From Oceanihabitans sediminis (GTDB lineage Bacteria; Bacteroidota; Bacteroidia; Flavobacteriales; Flavobacteriaceae): a stretch of DNA of 64,000 bases. The DNA lies in the NCBI RefSeq assembly GCF_003337215.1, contig NZ_QPIG01000001.1, forward strand, positions 186,001 to 250,000, written 5' to 3'. Shown here one piece after another: positions 8,541 through 17,841 of the stretch. The notes beneath the pieces were generated by a model. It was not told the DNA's origin and searched no databases. It worked only from the letters and a program-made list of their open reading frames with translations. Numbering within the stretch: position 1 is the first letter of the stretch; each line of letters starts with the position of its first letter. Made by a program: the position numbers and the translations under genes.

Positions 8541-9320
8541 ATGAAACATATCTTTCTTTTCTTTTTTTTATACACCATATCTGTTTGCTCGCAAAATACT
8601 GTGAAAGCTACTTTTATTAAAGACACTACTTTAACTGTCCAATCTTTAGTCGAAATAAATAATTTTGGAACCCAGTATCATATACAGCACAACACTCTCT
8701 ATAAAACAGAAAACACAAAATCTAGCAATTACAGTAATGTGCAGTTAGGAGAAATCACCTCTGCAAATGCATTCAATCCTTTAAAATTAAACCTATTTTA
8801 CAGCGACTTCAATACGGTAATTGTTTTAGATAACAGACTTTCAGAAATATTCAAAATAGATTTCAATACCACAAAACCATATAAAAGTGTTTCACATATT
8901 TCAACTGGAAACGACAATACCATCTGGATTTTCAATCAAGATACACAACAACTTGAGCTCTATGATTACAAAACAAATACTGTAAGAGCAAAAACACTGC
9001 CTATACAATCCAGATTACTAGACATTAAAAGTAATTTCAATTACTGTTGGCTACTTACCGAAAACTATTTATACAAGTACAGCTACTTTGGTAGCACCGT
9101 AAGCAAAATAGAAAACAAAGGATTTACAGCCTTAGAAGAAGACAACGGAAACTTAATTCTTCAAAAGGAAAACAGTCTTTTTTACCACAAAAAAAACACC
9201 AACGATTTTCAAAAATTAGAAATACCAAATTTGTTGATAAGTCAGTTTTTACTAACCAACGAAACCTTGTATATTTACCATTCGAAAATCCTCAGTAAAT
9301 TTCAACTAAAAACAGAATAA
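8541..9320 (+). CDS. Secreted protein of unknown function, possible beta-propeller
   Basis: A 259-residue protein with signal peptide MKHIFLFFFLYTISVCSQ. I do not recognise a named family. The mature part has repeated short beta-strand units with patterns such as NTIWIFNQDTQQLELYDY and YCWLLTENYLYKYSYFG, which suggest blades of a small beta-propeller exported to the periplasm or surface. Its stop is 2 bp before the deoxynucleoside kinase ATG, so the two are almost certainly cotranscribed. That pairing of an exported protein with a cytoplasmic kinase is not self-explanatory. Confidence 0.8.
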   Translation: MKHIFLFFFLYTISVCSQNTVKATFIKDTTLTVQSLVEINNFGTQYHIQHNTLYKTENTKSSNYSNVQLGEITSANAFNPLKLNLFYSDFNTVIVLDNRLSEIFKIDFNTTKPYKSVSHISTGNDNTIWIFNQDTQQLELYDYKTNTVRAKTLPIQSRLLDIKSNFNYCWLLTENYLYKYSYFGSTVSKIENKGFTALEEDNGNLILQKENSLFYHKKNTNDFQKLEIPNLLISQFLLTNETLYIYHSKILSKFQLKTE

Positions 9321-9322
9321 AT

Positions 9323-9937
9323 ATGCACGTTGCCGTAGCAGGAAATATAGGCGCTGGTAAAACTACGCTTACAAAATTACTAGCAAAACATTACAAATGG
9401 GAAGCCCAACTAGAAGACGTGGTAGACAACCCGTATTTAGATGATTTTTACAACCAAATGGAACGTTGGAGTTTTAACCTACAAGTGTATTTCCTAAACA
9501 GTAGATTTAGACAGGTTTCCGAAATTCGCGAAAGCGGTAAAGACATTATCCAGGACAGAACCATTTATGAAGATGCGCATATTTTCGCTCCCAACCTTCA
9601 CGCAATGGGCCTTATGACCAATCGCGATTTTAAAAACTACTCCTCTCTTTTCGAACTTATGGAAAGCTTCGTTCAAGGTCCAGATTTATTAATCTACCTA
9701 CGCAGCTCGATACCTAATTTGGTTTCGCAAATACACAAACGTGGTCGCGACTACGAAAACTCTATCAGTATTGATTATTTAAGCCGACTAAACGAACGCT
9801 ACGAAGCATGGATTACTGGTTACAACAAAGGAAAACTACTAATTATAGATGTAGATAATTTAGACTTTGTTGCAAATCCAGAAGACCTAGGGTTCATCTT
9901 AAATAAAATTGACGCAGAAATAAACGGATTATTTTAA
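9323..9937 (+). CDS. Deoxynucleoside kinase
   Basis: A 204-residue P-loop kinase of the deoxyadenosine/deoxyguanosine/thymidine kinase 2 family, which phosphorylates deoxynucleosides for salvage. Motifs are the P-loop AGNIGAGKTT (residues 6-15), the general-base and Arg motif QDRTIYEDAHIFA, and the lid Arg-rich segment HKRGRDYE. The start is fixed by the P-loop being close to the N-terminus and by the 2-bp gap after the preceding gene. A second domain of the same family is fused to FolK at 42694-43821. Which nucleosides each copy uses cannot be told from sequence. Confidence 0.93.
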   Translation: MHVAVAGNIGAGKTTLTKLLAKHYKWEAQLEDVVDNPYLDDFYNQMERWSFNLQVYFLNSRFRQVSEIRESGKDIIQDRTIYEDAHIFAPNLHAMGLMTNRDFKNYSSLFELMESFVQGPDLLIYLRSSIPNLVSQIHKRGRDYENSISIDYLSRLNERYEAWITGYNKGKLLIIDVDNLDFVANPEDLGFILNKIDAEINGLF

Positions 9938-9956
9938 TCCCATAAATATAATTTGG

Positions 9957-10041
9957 GCGTTACCACAAGGGTCGCGCTATCCGCTATATCTTTTTTGTGC
10001 TAAACCGACACAAAAAAGGATGCCGCTACTATCGCTAACGC
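9957..10041. repeat. Long imperfect inverted-repeat intergenic element (flavobacterial type)
   Basis: The element opens GCGTTACC and closes GCTAACGC. Inside are TTTTTTGTG (9991-9999) and CACAAAAAA (10009-10017), so nearly the whole 85 bp can fold into one long hairpin. It is clearly GC-richer than its surroundings. I recall very similar GCGTTAC-CAAGGGTCG-CTAACGC sequences scattered between genes in many Flavobacteriaceae genomes; this is memory, not a search. Only one copy is seen in this window. Function unknown. Confidence 0.65.
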
Positions 10042-10045
10042 AAAA

Positions 10046-10085
10046 AAAAAGCTCTTTCGTCATTTAAACGAAATGAGCTTTTTTT
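10046..10085. terminator. Bidirectional terminator between dNK and the DUF6150 gene
   Basis: AAGCTC-TTTCGT pairs with ACGAAA-TGAGCTT, flanked by A-run on the left and T-run on the right, so it can end transcription from both converging genes. Confidence 0.8.
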
Positions 10086-10107
10086 ATTCCTTTAAATAAA
10101 CATATAA

Positions 10108-10440
10108 CTAATACAACAAGTGTTGTTTACTTTTGTTCACCCAACCAGCTTGAGTTGAATAATCCACATAATAAACTTTTAAATCTGCCTGACTTTCATA
10201 GTCTACAAAGTAAATTTTCTTATCTGCCCGGTCCGCATACTCCACAAAAAACCATTTACCATTATTTTTTCCTGCCTGACTAGAGTACTTTACTTTATAT
10301 ACCTTTAAATCTGCCCGACTAGCATAATCAACCACATAAACTTTAACATCTGCTTGGTTTGCATATTGTACAGAGTAGACTTTTTGAGCCATAGTTTTTA
10401 AAGAACTAAGCAACAAAACAATAATAAATAATTTTTTCAT
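10108..10440 (-). CDS. Secreted DUF6150-type beta-repeat protein
   Basis: A 110-residue protein with signal peptide MKKLFIIVLLLSSLKTMAQ. The mature part consists of about six or seven tandem units of roughly 11-13 residues with the pattern KVYxVDYxSxADLKV (for example VYVVDYASRADLKVYKV). Each has an aromatic-rich strand followed by a tight turn with conserved Ala-Asp. This matches DUF6150, a family of small exported Bacteroidota proteins with no established function. It is convergent with the deoxynucleoside kinase and separated from the App1-like gene by 50 bp on the same strand. Confidence 0.8.
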   Translation of the reverse strand: MKKLFIIVLLLSSLKTMAQKVYSVQYANQADVKVYVVDYASRADLKVYKVKYSSQAGKNNGKWFFVEYADRADKKIYFVDYESQADLKVYYVDYSTQAGWVNKSKQHLLY

Positions 10441-10490
10441 TTTTTGTGGTTTTAGAAAAAGTAGAACTTAAAAGTACCTATTTAATCTTA

Positions 10491-11495
10491 TTATGCAATA
10501 AAGCCATTTTCTCTTGCATGCTGTATAGCTTGTTCACTAGTTTCAATCATTAAAGCTGGTGTGGTTTTATTTTTTTCAAGCAAGCATTTTACTCTAAGTA
10601 GTTTCTTTTCATGCTTAACATTTCGTAAATAAATAGCTTTTATCCTTCCAGGAAATTGTTGTGCTACTTCTAAATAAATATCTGCATCCTGCTCTGCACT
10701 ATCTCCAATTAAAATAAAAGGTAATTCAGGGTATGTATTTAGTAAATCAATAATTTCCTTTTGCTTTTGAGGCTTTTCAGCTTCCGTTTTTCGCTTCAAA
10801 ATATCTTTAAAACTTCTTAATAAAATTGGTCCTTTCGGGAAATCATTCTGCCTTAAAAACAATTCTAAGTATCGGTATAAATTCCACGGACTATTACTTA
10901 CATAGAAAATCGGATTTACATTTTCTCCAGACTTCCCTCGATGCAATAAATGATAAAATGCTGCTGCACCCTCTAATGGCAGACGCATTTTTGCAGATTT
11001 AAAAAGTGTATTATAAAGCAATCGCCATTTAAGAGTTGAAACCACCCCGGTATGCAAAATGGTATCATCAATATCGCTAACAACTCCAAAATTTGCTGTA
11101 GAACTTGGTATTAAAATTTCAGCAGGAAAACGATTTCTGTTTTGTATGCTTCGTTTTATTCTATCGTCCTTATAAGAAACTTCGCAAGCAAGCCAACCTT
11201 CTTCATTTGCCATCGCTTTCAATCCTTTCAAGTCTGCTTTCACTTTAAAATAACCATGATTATCACTTTTGGTACGTAAAACCGTTCCATCTGGTAATTG
11301 TATAGAAATTCCAGCGTTTTTCACCTCATCACTTTCCATTCGCTTCCAACTATTGACTAGCAAACTAAAGAAACCCTGCTTTTCTAAATCAATTGATTCG
11401 TCCTCTAGAGCCCTTCCTCGTAAATAGAAATGCGTATCGGTTCCGTAACTTTGAAATGCAATAATTTGAACAGGATCTCTTCTAAATAAAGACAT
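10491..11495 (-). CDS. App1-like phosphatidate phosphatase (DUF2183 family)
   Basis: A 334-residue protein with the App1 catalytic domain. The central motif DIDDTILHTG (residues about 138-147) is the DxDxT signature of HAD-type phosphatases. VSNSPWNLY and GPILLR follow, as does the late acidic motif LIGDSAEQD. In yeast, App1 dephosphorylates phosphatidic acid; the bacterial members are assumed to act on phospholipid head groups but their substrate is not established. No signal peptide is present, so it should be cytoplasmic or peripheral. Upstream is the terminator of hppA, so it probably has its own promoter. Confidence 0.87.
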   Translation of the reverse strand: MSLFRRDPVQIIAFQSYGTDTHFYLRGRALEDESIDLEKQGFFSLLVNSWKRMESDEVKNAGISIQLPDGTVLRTKSDNHGYFKVKADLKGLKAMANEEGWLACEVSYKDDRIKRSIQNRNRFPAEILIPSSTANFGVVSDIDDTILHTGVVSTLKWRLLYNTLFKSAKMRLPLEGAAAFYHLLHRGKSGENVNPIFYVSNSPWNLYRYLELFLRQNDFPKGPILLRSFKDILKRKTEAEKPQKQKEIIDLLNTYPELPFILIGDSAEQDADIYLEVAQQFPGRIKAIYLRNVKHEKKLLRVKCLLEKNKTTPALMIETSEQAIQHARENGFIA

Positions 11496-11523
11496 AAATC
11501 ATGAATGTTTTAAAAAAGTAAAA

Positions 11524-11553
11524 TAACAAAAAACCACGCATAAAGCGTGGTTT
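11524..11553 (-). terminator. Terminator after hppA
   Basis: AAACCACGC (11531-11539) and GCGTGGTTT (11545-11553) form a 9-bp stem; on the minus strand it is followed by a T-rich tract. It lies 24 bp past the hppA stop. Confidence 0.85.
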
Positions 11554-11576
11554 CAATCTATAAATATATTAGCTTA

Positions 11577-14003
11577 TTATTCTTTTTCTAAAACGCTAAC
11601 TGTAACATTATCTCCAAGCTCTTTCACTTTTCTTTTTACTTCTTCAAAAGAACCTTTAAAAGTTTCTTCTTTTACATTTTCAATTCCGTTCGTTATGGTA
11701 GTAGTTTTTACAGTTGCTTTGGCTGAGCCATCTGTATATTTTTCAATAGCCGCTTTTTTAATGACTTGCGTATTTCCATCTTGAACAACTTTTTCAATAC
11801 TCACTTCATTTTCAACAGTCATAGCATCATTAGCATGTCCGCCAAGTATTGGAGCAACTACCAAACCAATTAAACAAGTAAGTTTGATTAAAATATTCAT
11901 AGAAGGTCCTGAAGTATCCTTAAAAGGATCTCCAACAGTATCCCCTGTAACAGCAGCCTTATGCGCTTCACTTCCTTTGTAAGTCATTTTACCATCTATC
12001 TCCACTCCTGCTTCAAAAGACTTCTTAGCATTGTCCCAAGCGCCTCCTGCGTTGTTTTGAAAGATTGCCCAAAGAACACCACTCACGGTAACTCCAGCCA
12101 TATATCCTCCTAACATTTCAGCAATTGCTAAATTATCCATTCCGAACAACATCGGAACAAAGGCAATTACCAAAGGAAAACCAATAGTCAATAAACCTGG
12201 TAGCATCATTTCTCTTAGTGAAGCTTCGGTAGAAATTGCCACACATTTATCGTATTCAGGCTTTCCGGTTCCTTCCATAATTCCAGGAATATCTCTAAAC
12301 TGACGACGCACCTCTTGCACCATTTCCATAGCTGCTTTTCCTACAGCATTCATTGCTAAAGCAGAAAATACCACAGGCACCATTCCACCAACAAAAAGCA
12401 TAGCTAAAACAGGTGCTTTAAAAATGTTAATTCCGTCAATTCCTGTAAAAGTTACATAAGCAGCAAAAAGCGCCAAAGAAGTTAATGCTGCAGAAGCAAT
12501 TGCAAAACCTTTTCCGGTGGCAGCAGTAGTATTTCCAACAGAGTCTAAAATATCTGTTCTCTCTCTTACAATAGGATCTTGCTCACTCATTTCGGCAATA
12601 CCACCAGCATTATCGGCAATAGGCCCAAAGGCATCAATTGCTAACTGCATTGCTGTAGTTGCCATCATAGCAGAAGCCGCTAAAGCCACACCATAAAAAC
12701 CCGCTAAGGCATAAGATGCCCAAATTGCACCAGCAAATAATAACACAGAAGGAAAGGTAGAGATCATTCCCGTAGCTAAACCTGCAATAATATTAGTTCC
12801 AGCTCCAGTACTAGACTGTTGTACAATTTTTAATATCGGCTTTTTACCTAATCCTGTATAGTATTCGGTAATAGAAGAAATAACAGCACCAACAAATAAA
12901 CCAACTAAAGTAGCATAGAAAACTCGCATAGAAGAAATATCCTGCAAGCCTTCACCAAAGAAATTCATTTTCATTGTTTCTGGCAACATCCAAGTTACCA
13001 ATGCGAAACACGAAATTGCCACTAGAGCAATAGAAACCCAGTTCCCTAGGTTTAAAGCTCCCATTACCTGATTTTCTTTAGCATCGTTGCTTTTTATTTT
13101 TACTAACATGGTTCCGATTACAGAAATAATAATTCCAGCTCCGGCAATAGCCATTGGTAGTAAAATTGGACCAATTCCTCCAAATGCTTCACCAATATTA
13201 CCACCCATATCTTTAATCACATAGTTTCCTAAAACCATTGCAGCTAAAACAGTTGCCACATAAGAGCCAAATAAATCAGCTCCCATTCCCGCAACATCTC
13301 CAACATTATCCCCAACATTATCAGCAATAGTAGCTGGGTTTCTTGGGTCATCTTCCGGAATACCCGCTTCAACTTTACCAACTAAATCGGCTCCTACATC
13401 GGCAGCTTTGGTATAAATACCTCCACCAACTCTAGCGAATAAAGCTATAGACTCTGCTCCTAATGAAAATCCTGCTAAAGTTTCTAAAACAATAGTCATG
13501 TCCATAGTGTTTGTCCAAACACCACCCATGAAGAAATGAAAGAATATAATAAAGAAAGTAGTCAATCCTAATACTGCTAAACCAGCAACACCAAGTCCCA
13601 TTACCGTTCCGCCACCAAAAGAAATTTTTAATGCATTTGGTAAACTAGATTTTGCCGCTTGTGTAGTTCTAACATTTGTTTTGGTTGCTATTTTCATTCC
13701 GATGTTTCCTGCAAATGCTGAAAAAACAGCACCAAAAATAAAAGCAATAACAATTAACCAATGTGTAGTAGGCACAACGAAAGAAACTATTGCTAGCAAT
13801 ACACTTACTATTAAAACAAAAACTGCTAATAATCTGTATTCTGCTTTTAAGAAAGCTAATGCACCTTCATAGATATGGTCTGAAATTTCCTTCATTTTGC
13901 CATCTCCAGCATCCTGTTTCATAACCCATTTTTGTTTAATCGTCATATAGATTAAACCTAAAATTGCCAATACGATTGGCATGTAAATCATTATTGATTC
14001 CAT
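11577..14003 (-). CDS. hppA: Membrane pyrophosphatase, K+-dependent type (Na+ and/or H+ pump)
   Basis: An 808-residue polytopic ion-pumping pyrophosphatase with about 16 membrane helices. The catalytic loop [11 protein letters not shown] with downstream [19 protein letters not shown] binds Mg-pyrophosphate, and a second acidic loop has [13 protein letters not shown]. The segment [10 protein letters not shown] (about residue 490) has Ala where K+-independent enzymes have Lys, so K+ dependence is expected. Many Bacteroidota homologues pump Na+, but the ion is not certain here. The last ~75 residues (from about 731) are a charged extension beyond the final helix, not part of the usual core. The soluble pyrophosphatase gene lies upstream. 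Confidence 0.95.
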   Translation of the reverse strand: MESIMIYMPIVLAILGLIYMTIKQKWVMKQDAGDGKMKEISDHIYEGALAFLKAEYRLLAVFVLIVSVLLAIVSFVVPTTHWLIVIAFIFGAVFSAFAGNIGMKIATKTNVRTTQAAKSSLPNALKISFGGGTVMGLGVAGLAVLGLTTFFIIFFHFFMGGVWTNTMDMTIVLETLAGFSLGAESIALFARVGGGIYTKAADVGADLVGKVEAGIPEDDPRNPATIADNVGDNVGDVAGMGADLFGSYVATVLAAMVLGNYVIKDMGGNIGEAFGGIGPILLPMAIAGAGIIISVIGTMLVKIKSNDAKENQVMGALNLGNWVSIALVAISCFALVTWMLPETMKMNFFGEGLQDISSMRVFYATLVGLFVGAVISSITEYYTGLGKKPILKIVQQSSTGAGTNIIAGLATGMISTFPSVLLFAGAIWASYALAGFYGVALAASAMMATTAMQLAIDAFGPIADNAGGIAEMSEQDPIVRERTDILDSVGNTTAATGKGFAIASAALTSLALFAAYVTFTGIDGINIFKAPVLAMLFVGGMVPVVFSALAMNAVGKAAMEMVQEVRRQFRDIPGIMEGTGKPEYDKCVAISTEASLREMMLPGLLTIGFPLVIAFVPMLFGMDNLAIAEMLGGYMAGVTVSGVLWAIFQNNAGGAWDNAKKSFEAGVEIDGKMTYKGSEAHKAAVTGDTVGDPFKDTSGPSMNILIKLTCLIGLVVAPILGGHANDAMTVENEVSIEKVVQDGNTQVIKKAAIEKYTDGSAKATVKTTTITNGIENVKEETFKGSFEEVKRKVKELGDNVTVSVLEKE

Positions 14004-14165
14004 ATTGTTTTTGTAGTTTGGTTAGTTTTAATGAATGCTAATGTAATAAAATCAATCAGAAGTAAAAAATCTTTTAAATTTGATAATTTATTAACAATAT
14101 AAAAGGGATTTTATTAATTTTAAAGCTATATGTTTTAGAATACAAAAACCTCTAACACCTATAAA

Positions 14166-14173
14166 CAAAGGTA
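14166..14173 (-). promoter_or_regulatory. -7 promoter element for hppA
   Basis: The minus strand reads TACCTTTG, exact TAnnTTTG. It would give a 5' leader of about 155 nt. The terminator of ppa lies just upstream, so hppA seems to be transcribed independently. No clear -33 TTG. Confidence 0.45.
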
Positions 14174-14196
14174 ACAGCAACCGAAACCACATAAAA

Positions 14197-14229
14197 TAAA
14201 AAAGCCTTTCATTTGAAAATGAAAGGCTT
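14197..14229 (-). terminator. Terminator after ppa
   Basis: AAGCCTTTCATTT and AAATGAAAGGCTT form a long stem; the minus strand continues with six T. It separates ppa from hppA. Confidence 0.85.
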
Positions 14230-14250
14230 AACTATAAATATATCTACTAA

Positions 14251-14778
14251 TTAGATTGTGAAATCTCCGTTAGTTTTGTGCTCGCTATTTTCATAACGAT
14301 CTACACATTTATTTAAAATGTCATAAGCTTCAGCAGCGTTACCCCATCCACCGATATCTACTTTTTTCTTTTCTAAATCTTTATACACTTGGAAGAAATG
14401 TGTGATTTCTTTAATTCTGTGTGGATTTAAATCATCAATATCATTGTAGATATTCCAAATTGGGTCTGTTACTGGAACACAAATTATTTTTTCGTCTGGT
14501 CCTTTTTCATCTGCCATATGGAAAACACCAATTGGTTTTACTTCCATAACACACATTGGAAAAGTTGGCTCTGTTCCTAATACTAAAACATCTAGTGGAT
14601 CTCCATCTAATGCTAAAGTTTCAGGAATAAATCCGTAATCTCCTGGATACATCATAGAGGAGAATAACATTCTATCAAAACGAATTTTATTTAATTCGAA
14701 ATCGTATTCGTACTTGTTTCTACTTCCTTTTGGTATTTCGATTAATACATCAAAAGTTTCTTTTCCTTTTGGACTCAT
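14251..14778 (-). CDS. ppa: Soluble inorganic pyrophosphatase
   Basis: A 175-residue family I inorganic pyrophosphatase that hydrolyses pyrophosphate in the cytoplasm and pulls biosynthetic reactions forward. The signature DGDPLDVLVLG (metal-binding DxDPxD) and the early KGSRNKYEYD substrate-binding segment are intact; length is normal. It lies directly upstream of the membrane pyrophosphatase gene but has a full promoter and its own terminator, so the two competing fates of pyrophosphate (heat versus ion gradient) are neighbours yet separately transcribed. Confidence 0.96.
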   Translation of the reverse strand: MSPKGKETFDVLIEIPKGSRNKYEYDFELNKIRFDRMLFSSMMYPGDYGFIPETLALDGDPLDVLVLGTEPTFPMCVMEVKPIGVFHMADEKGPDEKIICVPVTDPIWNIYNDIDDLNPHRIKEITHFFQVYKDLEKKKVDIGGWGNAAEAYDILNKCVDRYENSEHKTNGDFTI

Positions 14779-14848
14779 ATTATATATATTATTAATATTT
14801 CCGCTTAAGCGAAAACAGTTTTATTAATTATCTAAAAATTTCGGTTTG

Positions 14849-14878
14849 CAAAAGTACGGAAACTATTAACTTTTACAA
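14849..14878 (-). promoter_or_regulatory. Promoter of ppa
   Basis: On the minus strand TTG (14876-14878 complement, within CTTTG), 19 bp, then TACTTTTG (14849-14856): a complete Bacteroidota promoter. Start of transcription near 14842, about 64 bp before the ATG. The leader contains the palindrome CGCTTAAGCG. Confidence 0.8.
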
Positions 14879-14926
14879 AGAAAACACTATCTTAGTTATC
14901 TATTAACGCCTAAATATCTTGCTTTT

Positions 14927-15328
14927 ATGTCCTTTTTTAGCAAAATCCTTATTGTATCCTCTCTGTTTTTAACTTTTTCAGGCTATTCTCAAAATCTAGA
15001 ATGTTGTTCTTCTAAAGAAGAAATTGAAGAAACGCTTTCTGGATATTGGAAAATAAAAGACGACTCCTCTAAAAGTCTCTACCATTTTTGGTTTGAAAAC
15101 GGAAGAGGAAATGTTGAAAATGTAGAAACAACCGAATCCTTAGGGAAATATTTATCCGTAAAAGGTTCTCATTCCTACTTATATATCAAGGAGGAAGATG
15201 CTTCTTTTGCATTAGAATATATCTTCAAATTTGGAAATTGGATTTCTACCATTAAAAAACTAGATAAACACAATCTTTCTTTAGAAACCAACGGAGAAAT
15301 TACAGATTACTATAAGATAACTTACTAG
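14927..15328 (+). CDS. Small secreted protein of unknown function
   Basis: A 133-residue protein with signal peptide MSFFSKILIVSSLFLTFSGYSQ. The mature part begins NLECCSSKEEIEETLSGYWKI and then has alternating strands (SLYHFWFENGRGNVENV, YLYIKEEDASFALEY, LSLETNGEITDYYKI). The 'GYWKI' opening with strands resembling a small lipocalin-like barrel is suggestive only; no family assigned. The two adjacent Cys near the mature N-terminus are not in a lipobox context. Its last 4 bp overlap the end of the convergent DUF5686 gene. Confidence 0.75.
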   Translation: MSFFSKILIVSSLFLTFSGYSQNLECCSSKEEIEETLSGYWKIKDDSSKSLYHFWFENGRGNVENVETTESLGKYLSVKGSHSYLYIKEEDASFALEYIFKFGNWISTIKKLDKHNLSLETNGEITDYYKITY

Positions 15329-17841
15329 AAGTTAAACCCAAAGCTTCCTGTTACACCAAACTTTCTAGCATCTGGATAATTAGCTTCATTTAAATAATTT
15401 CCTCTAAAGTTAAAGTCGATTCTAAAGACTTTAAAAATATTACCTACACCTACACTATACTCATAATACACCTTATTATTTGGTGAAATTAATGGTATAT
15501 TATAAGGGTTTGAAGTAGTGCTTAAAGCAATATTACTATCGGAAAGTTCTCCCCAAGCAGCTCTAAAACCAATAATCTCTCTCCAATTTAATTTACGTAA
15601 AAACGGAATTCTTGAAAAGAATCTTCCATTAAAATTATGTTCTAAATGCATAGACGCATAAGTATCTGTAACAAACTCATAATAGTCCAGCTGCGCGAAA
15701 CTATTATAAACAGAGAAGTAAGATTGGTTTCCAGGTATAACACTTAACAATCCTAAAGGTACATCTCCAAAGGTTTTACCGGCTTCTATGGTAGTATAAA
15801 GTCTTCCTAAACCTCCAACAGACCATGGTTGCATATAAGAGAATTGAAGTTTGGTATAATCAAAATCACTTTTAAACATTCCTTGACTTCCACGAGTTAC
15901 TTGCGCAAACAGTCTAGCAAAATCGTCGTTTGCTTCATGACGCTCAACCCCATATCCTGTCATTTTTCTTTTTGGAAAATAGGAAACAGAGAAAGCAGAT
16001 TCAAATTGTTTGATTTCTGATTCTATTCCTGTTGGCGTATTATAGTCTAAACTAAAAGTTGGTGAAGCAGACTCTAAGGTTCTATAGTTTCCACTTAGTT
16101 TAAAAACCACATTCTTAATAGGCTCCAACTCTACTGCAAGAGTAGTTATATTGATGTCTGTAAGCTTATCATTGGTTCCAGTTCCTATTAAAGAGGAAGA
16201 AGCTAAACTTCTACCCAAAACATCTGTAGAGGTTGTTAAACTAGCTCCTATCTGTTCGATATCTCTACGGTTTCCACCAGAAATAATAAATCGGTTTTTC
16301 TTATTAAGCAGTACTTTTCCTGAAATACCGTACTTAAATTTATTGTCTTTAAATCCGTATGCTGTAAACCCTTCTACTCGCCAAAGATCATTTTGTCCAA
16401 AGTAGGTTCTTCCTCCTACTCTTAGACGCATTCCTTCCACCTCATTAAACCCGAAAGTAGAAAATATTGGTCCGTAATCTAAATTCCATTCTGGAAACTC
16501 AATATATCCGGAAGCCAAAATACTTCCCATATTATATAATCGCTTAAACTTTTTAACGGTTTTAAGTGTATCTAACATTTTGTAAACACCTTTTTCGTCT
16601 TTACTTAATGCTTCCATTCGGTTTTCTTCCCAGAAACTATCTTCCCGATTGTAAATATCTTTGTCGTAGTTATAAACTTCTTCACTATAGAATTTCTCGT
16701 CTTTCGGATTATCGAAAACGTAATTATCATATAATGTAGTACGCTTACCGTAAACACCACGAGATTTTTCTTTTTTGTTAAAAGAGAAATCAGACATGAA
16801 GTAATCTCTTTTCAGTAATAATAAAGAATCGCTTAAAACATCAAACTCCTGCTCTATATAAATTTCTTTTACCCAGTTTATATTGGCACTTTTAGATGCC
16901 TGCATATTAATTTCCTTAATAGCATAAGTGGTATCTGCTACCCAAAAATCTCCTTTAAAGGTTAGTTCATTTTTACGTCTTGGGTAATAAATAATATTAT
17001 AACACCATTTATTGTCTCTATAAGTACTATCAGCTAAAACATAGTTATAGGTATGAATTCCTGTTTTAGAAATCGGACTCACAAAACTCTTATCGAAAAA
17101 CTTCAGATAATTATCATAAATATCAAACTCTGAATACAAATCGTTTACAAAATCAATAATAATTTGATTATCACTGAATCCGGAATTTTTATTCCCTAGT
17201 AAATCAACTTTTTCTTTTTTAAGCGTATTATCTCCGTAAACTTTAGAAACTGCCTCATTAATAAAAATTGGCAAATAGGTTTTTCCGGTAACTCGAGAAG
17301 TATCTACTTCATTAAAAACAAACTCCATTCCTTTGAAAAGTTTACTCTTTATAAGCGCACTATCAATAGTGTTTAAATCGAATTCTACTTTTTCGTATTT
17401 ATCGTATTCGTATTGATTGAATTGTCTTAACCCATTTTTACGTTTGTGTGCCCAAACCTTTTTAAGAATAGCTATTGCTGGGTTTTCAGATTCTTTTTTA
17501 GACTGCTTTCCTGTTACAATAAAAACTTCGTCTAAAGAACCTGTTTCTTCTTTAAGAATAAATTTAAGATTATAGTTAACTCGCTTTTCTAACGGAATAT
17601 CTAAAGTAGCAAAGCCTATAAAAGAAACAATAAGCGCATCCCAAGTATCTTTAGACTCTAAATAAAAAGTTCCGTTTTCGTCTGTTATTGTTCCTTCAGA
17701 AGAACCTTTAAAAATCACATTTGCGAATGCAACCGGCTCATCAAATTCGTCAAACACTTTACCACTAACCTTTGTTTGTGATAAAACGGACATAATTCCG
17801 AAGAAAAAAAATACTATACTTAGTTTATAATTCATACCCAT
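15325..17841 (-). CDS. DUF5686 outer membrane protein with N-terminal carboxypeptidase-regulatory-like domain
   Basis: From the chosen start the protein is 838 residues. A signal peptide (MNYKLSIVFFFFGIMSVLSQ) leads into a CarboxypepD_reg-like beta-sandwich (VSGKVFDEFDEPVAFANVIF...GTITDENGTF). A long DUF5686 region follows and ends in what look like outer membrane beta-strands (last residues GSFGFNF with terminal Phe). Such proteins are TonB-receptor-like in layout but lack a plug, and their role is unknown. An upstream in-frame ATG at 17868 lies inside the pdhB terminator hairpin, so one of the two Met codons right after the T-run (17841 or 17835) is the better start. It converges with the gene at 14927. 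Confidence 0.87.
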   Translation of the reverse strand: MGMNYKLSIVFFFFGIMSVLSQTKVSGKVFDEFDEPVAFANVIFKGSSEGTITDENGTFYLESKDTWDALIVSFIGFATLDIPLEKRVNYNLKFILKEETGSLDEVFIVTGKQSKKESENPAIAILKKVWAHKRKNGLRQFNQYEYDKYEKVEFDLNTIDSALIKSKLFKGMEFVFNEVDTSRVTGKTYLPIFINEAVSKVYGDNTLKKEKVDLLGNKNSGFSDNQIIIDFVNDLYSEFDIYDNYLKFFDKSFVSPISKTGIHTYNYVLADSTYRDNKWCYNIIYYPRRKNELTFKGDFWVADTTYAIKEINMQASKSANINWVKEIYIEQEFDVLSDSLLLLKRDYFMSDFSFNKKEKSRGVYGKRTTLYDNYVFDNPKDEKFYSEEVYNYDKDIYNREDSFWEENRMEALSKDEKGVYKMLDTLKTVKKFKRLYNMGSILASGYIEFPEWNLDYGPIFSTFGFNEVEGMRLRVGGRTYFGQNDLWRVEGFTAYGFKDNKFKYGISGKVLLNKKNRFIISGGNRRDIEQIGASLTTSTDVLGRSLASSSLIGTGTNDKLTDINITTLAVELEPIKNVVFKLSGNYRTLESASPTFSLDYNTPTGIESEIKQFESAFSVSYFPKRKMTGYGVERHEANDDFARLFAQVTRGSQGMFKSDFDYTKLQFSYMQPWSVGGLGRLYTTIEAGKTFGDVPLGLLSVIPGNQSYFSVYNSFAQLDYYEFVTDTYASMHLEHNFNGRFFSRIPFLRKLNWREIIGFRAAWGELSDSNIALSTTSNPYNIPLISPNNKVYYEYSVGVGNIFKVFRIDFNFRGNYLNEANYPDARKFGVTGSFGFNF

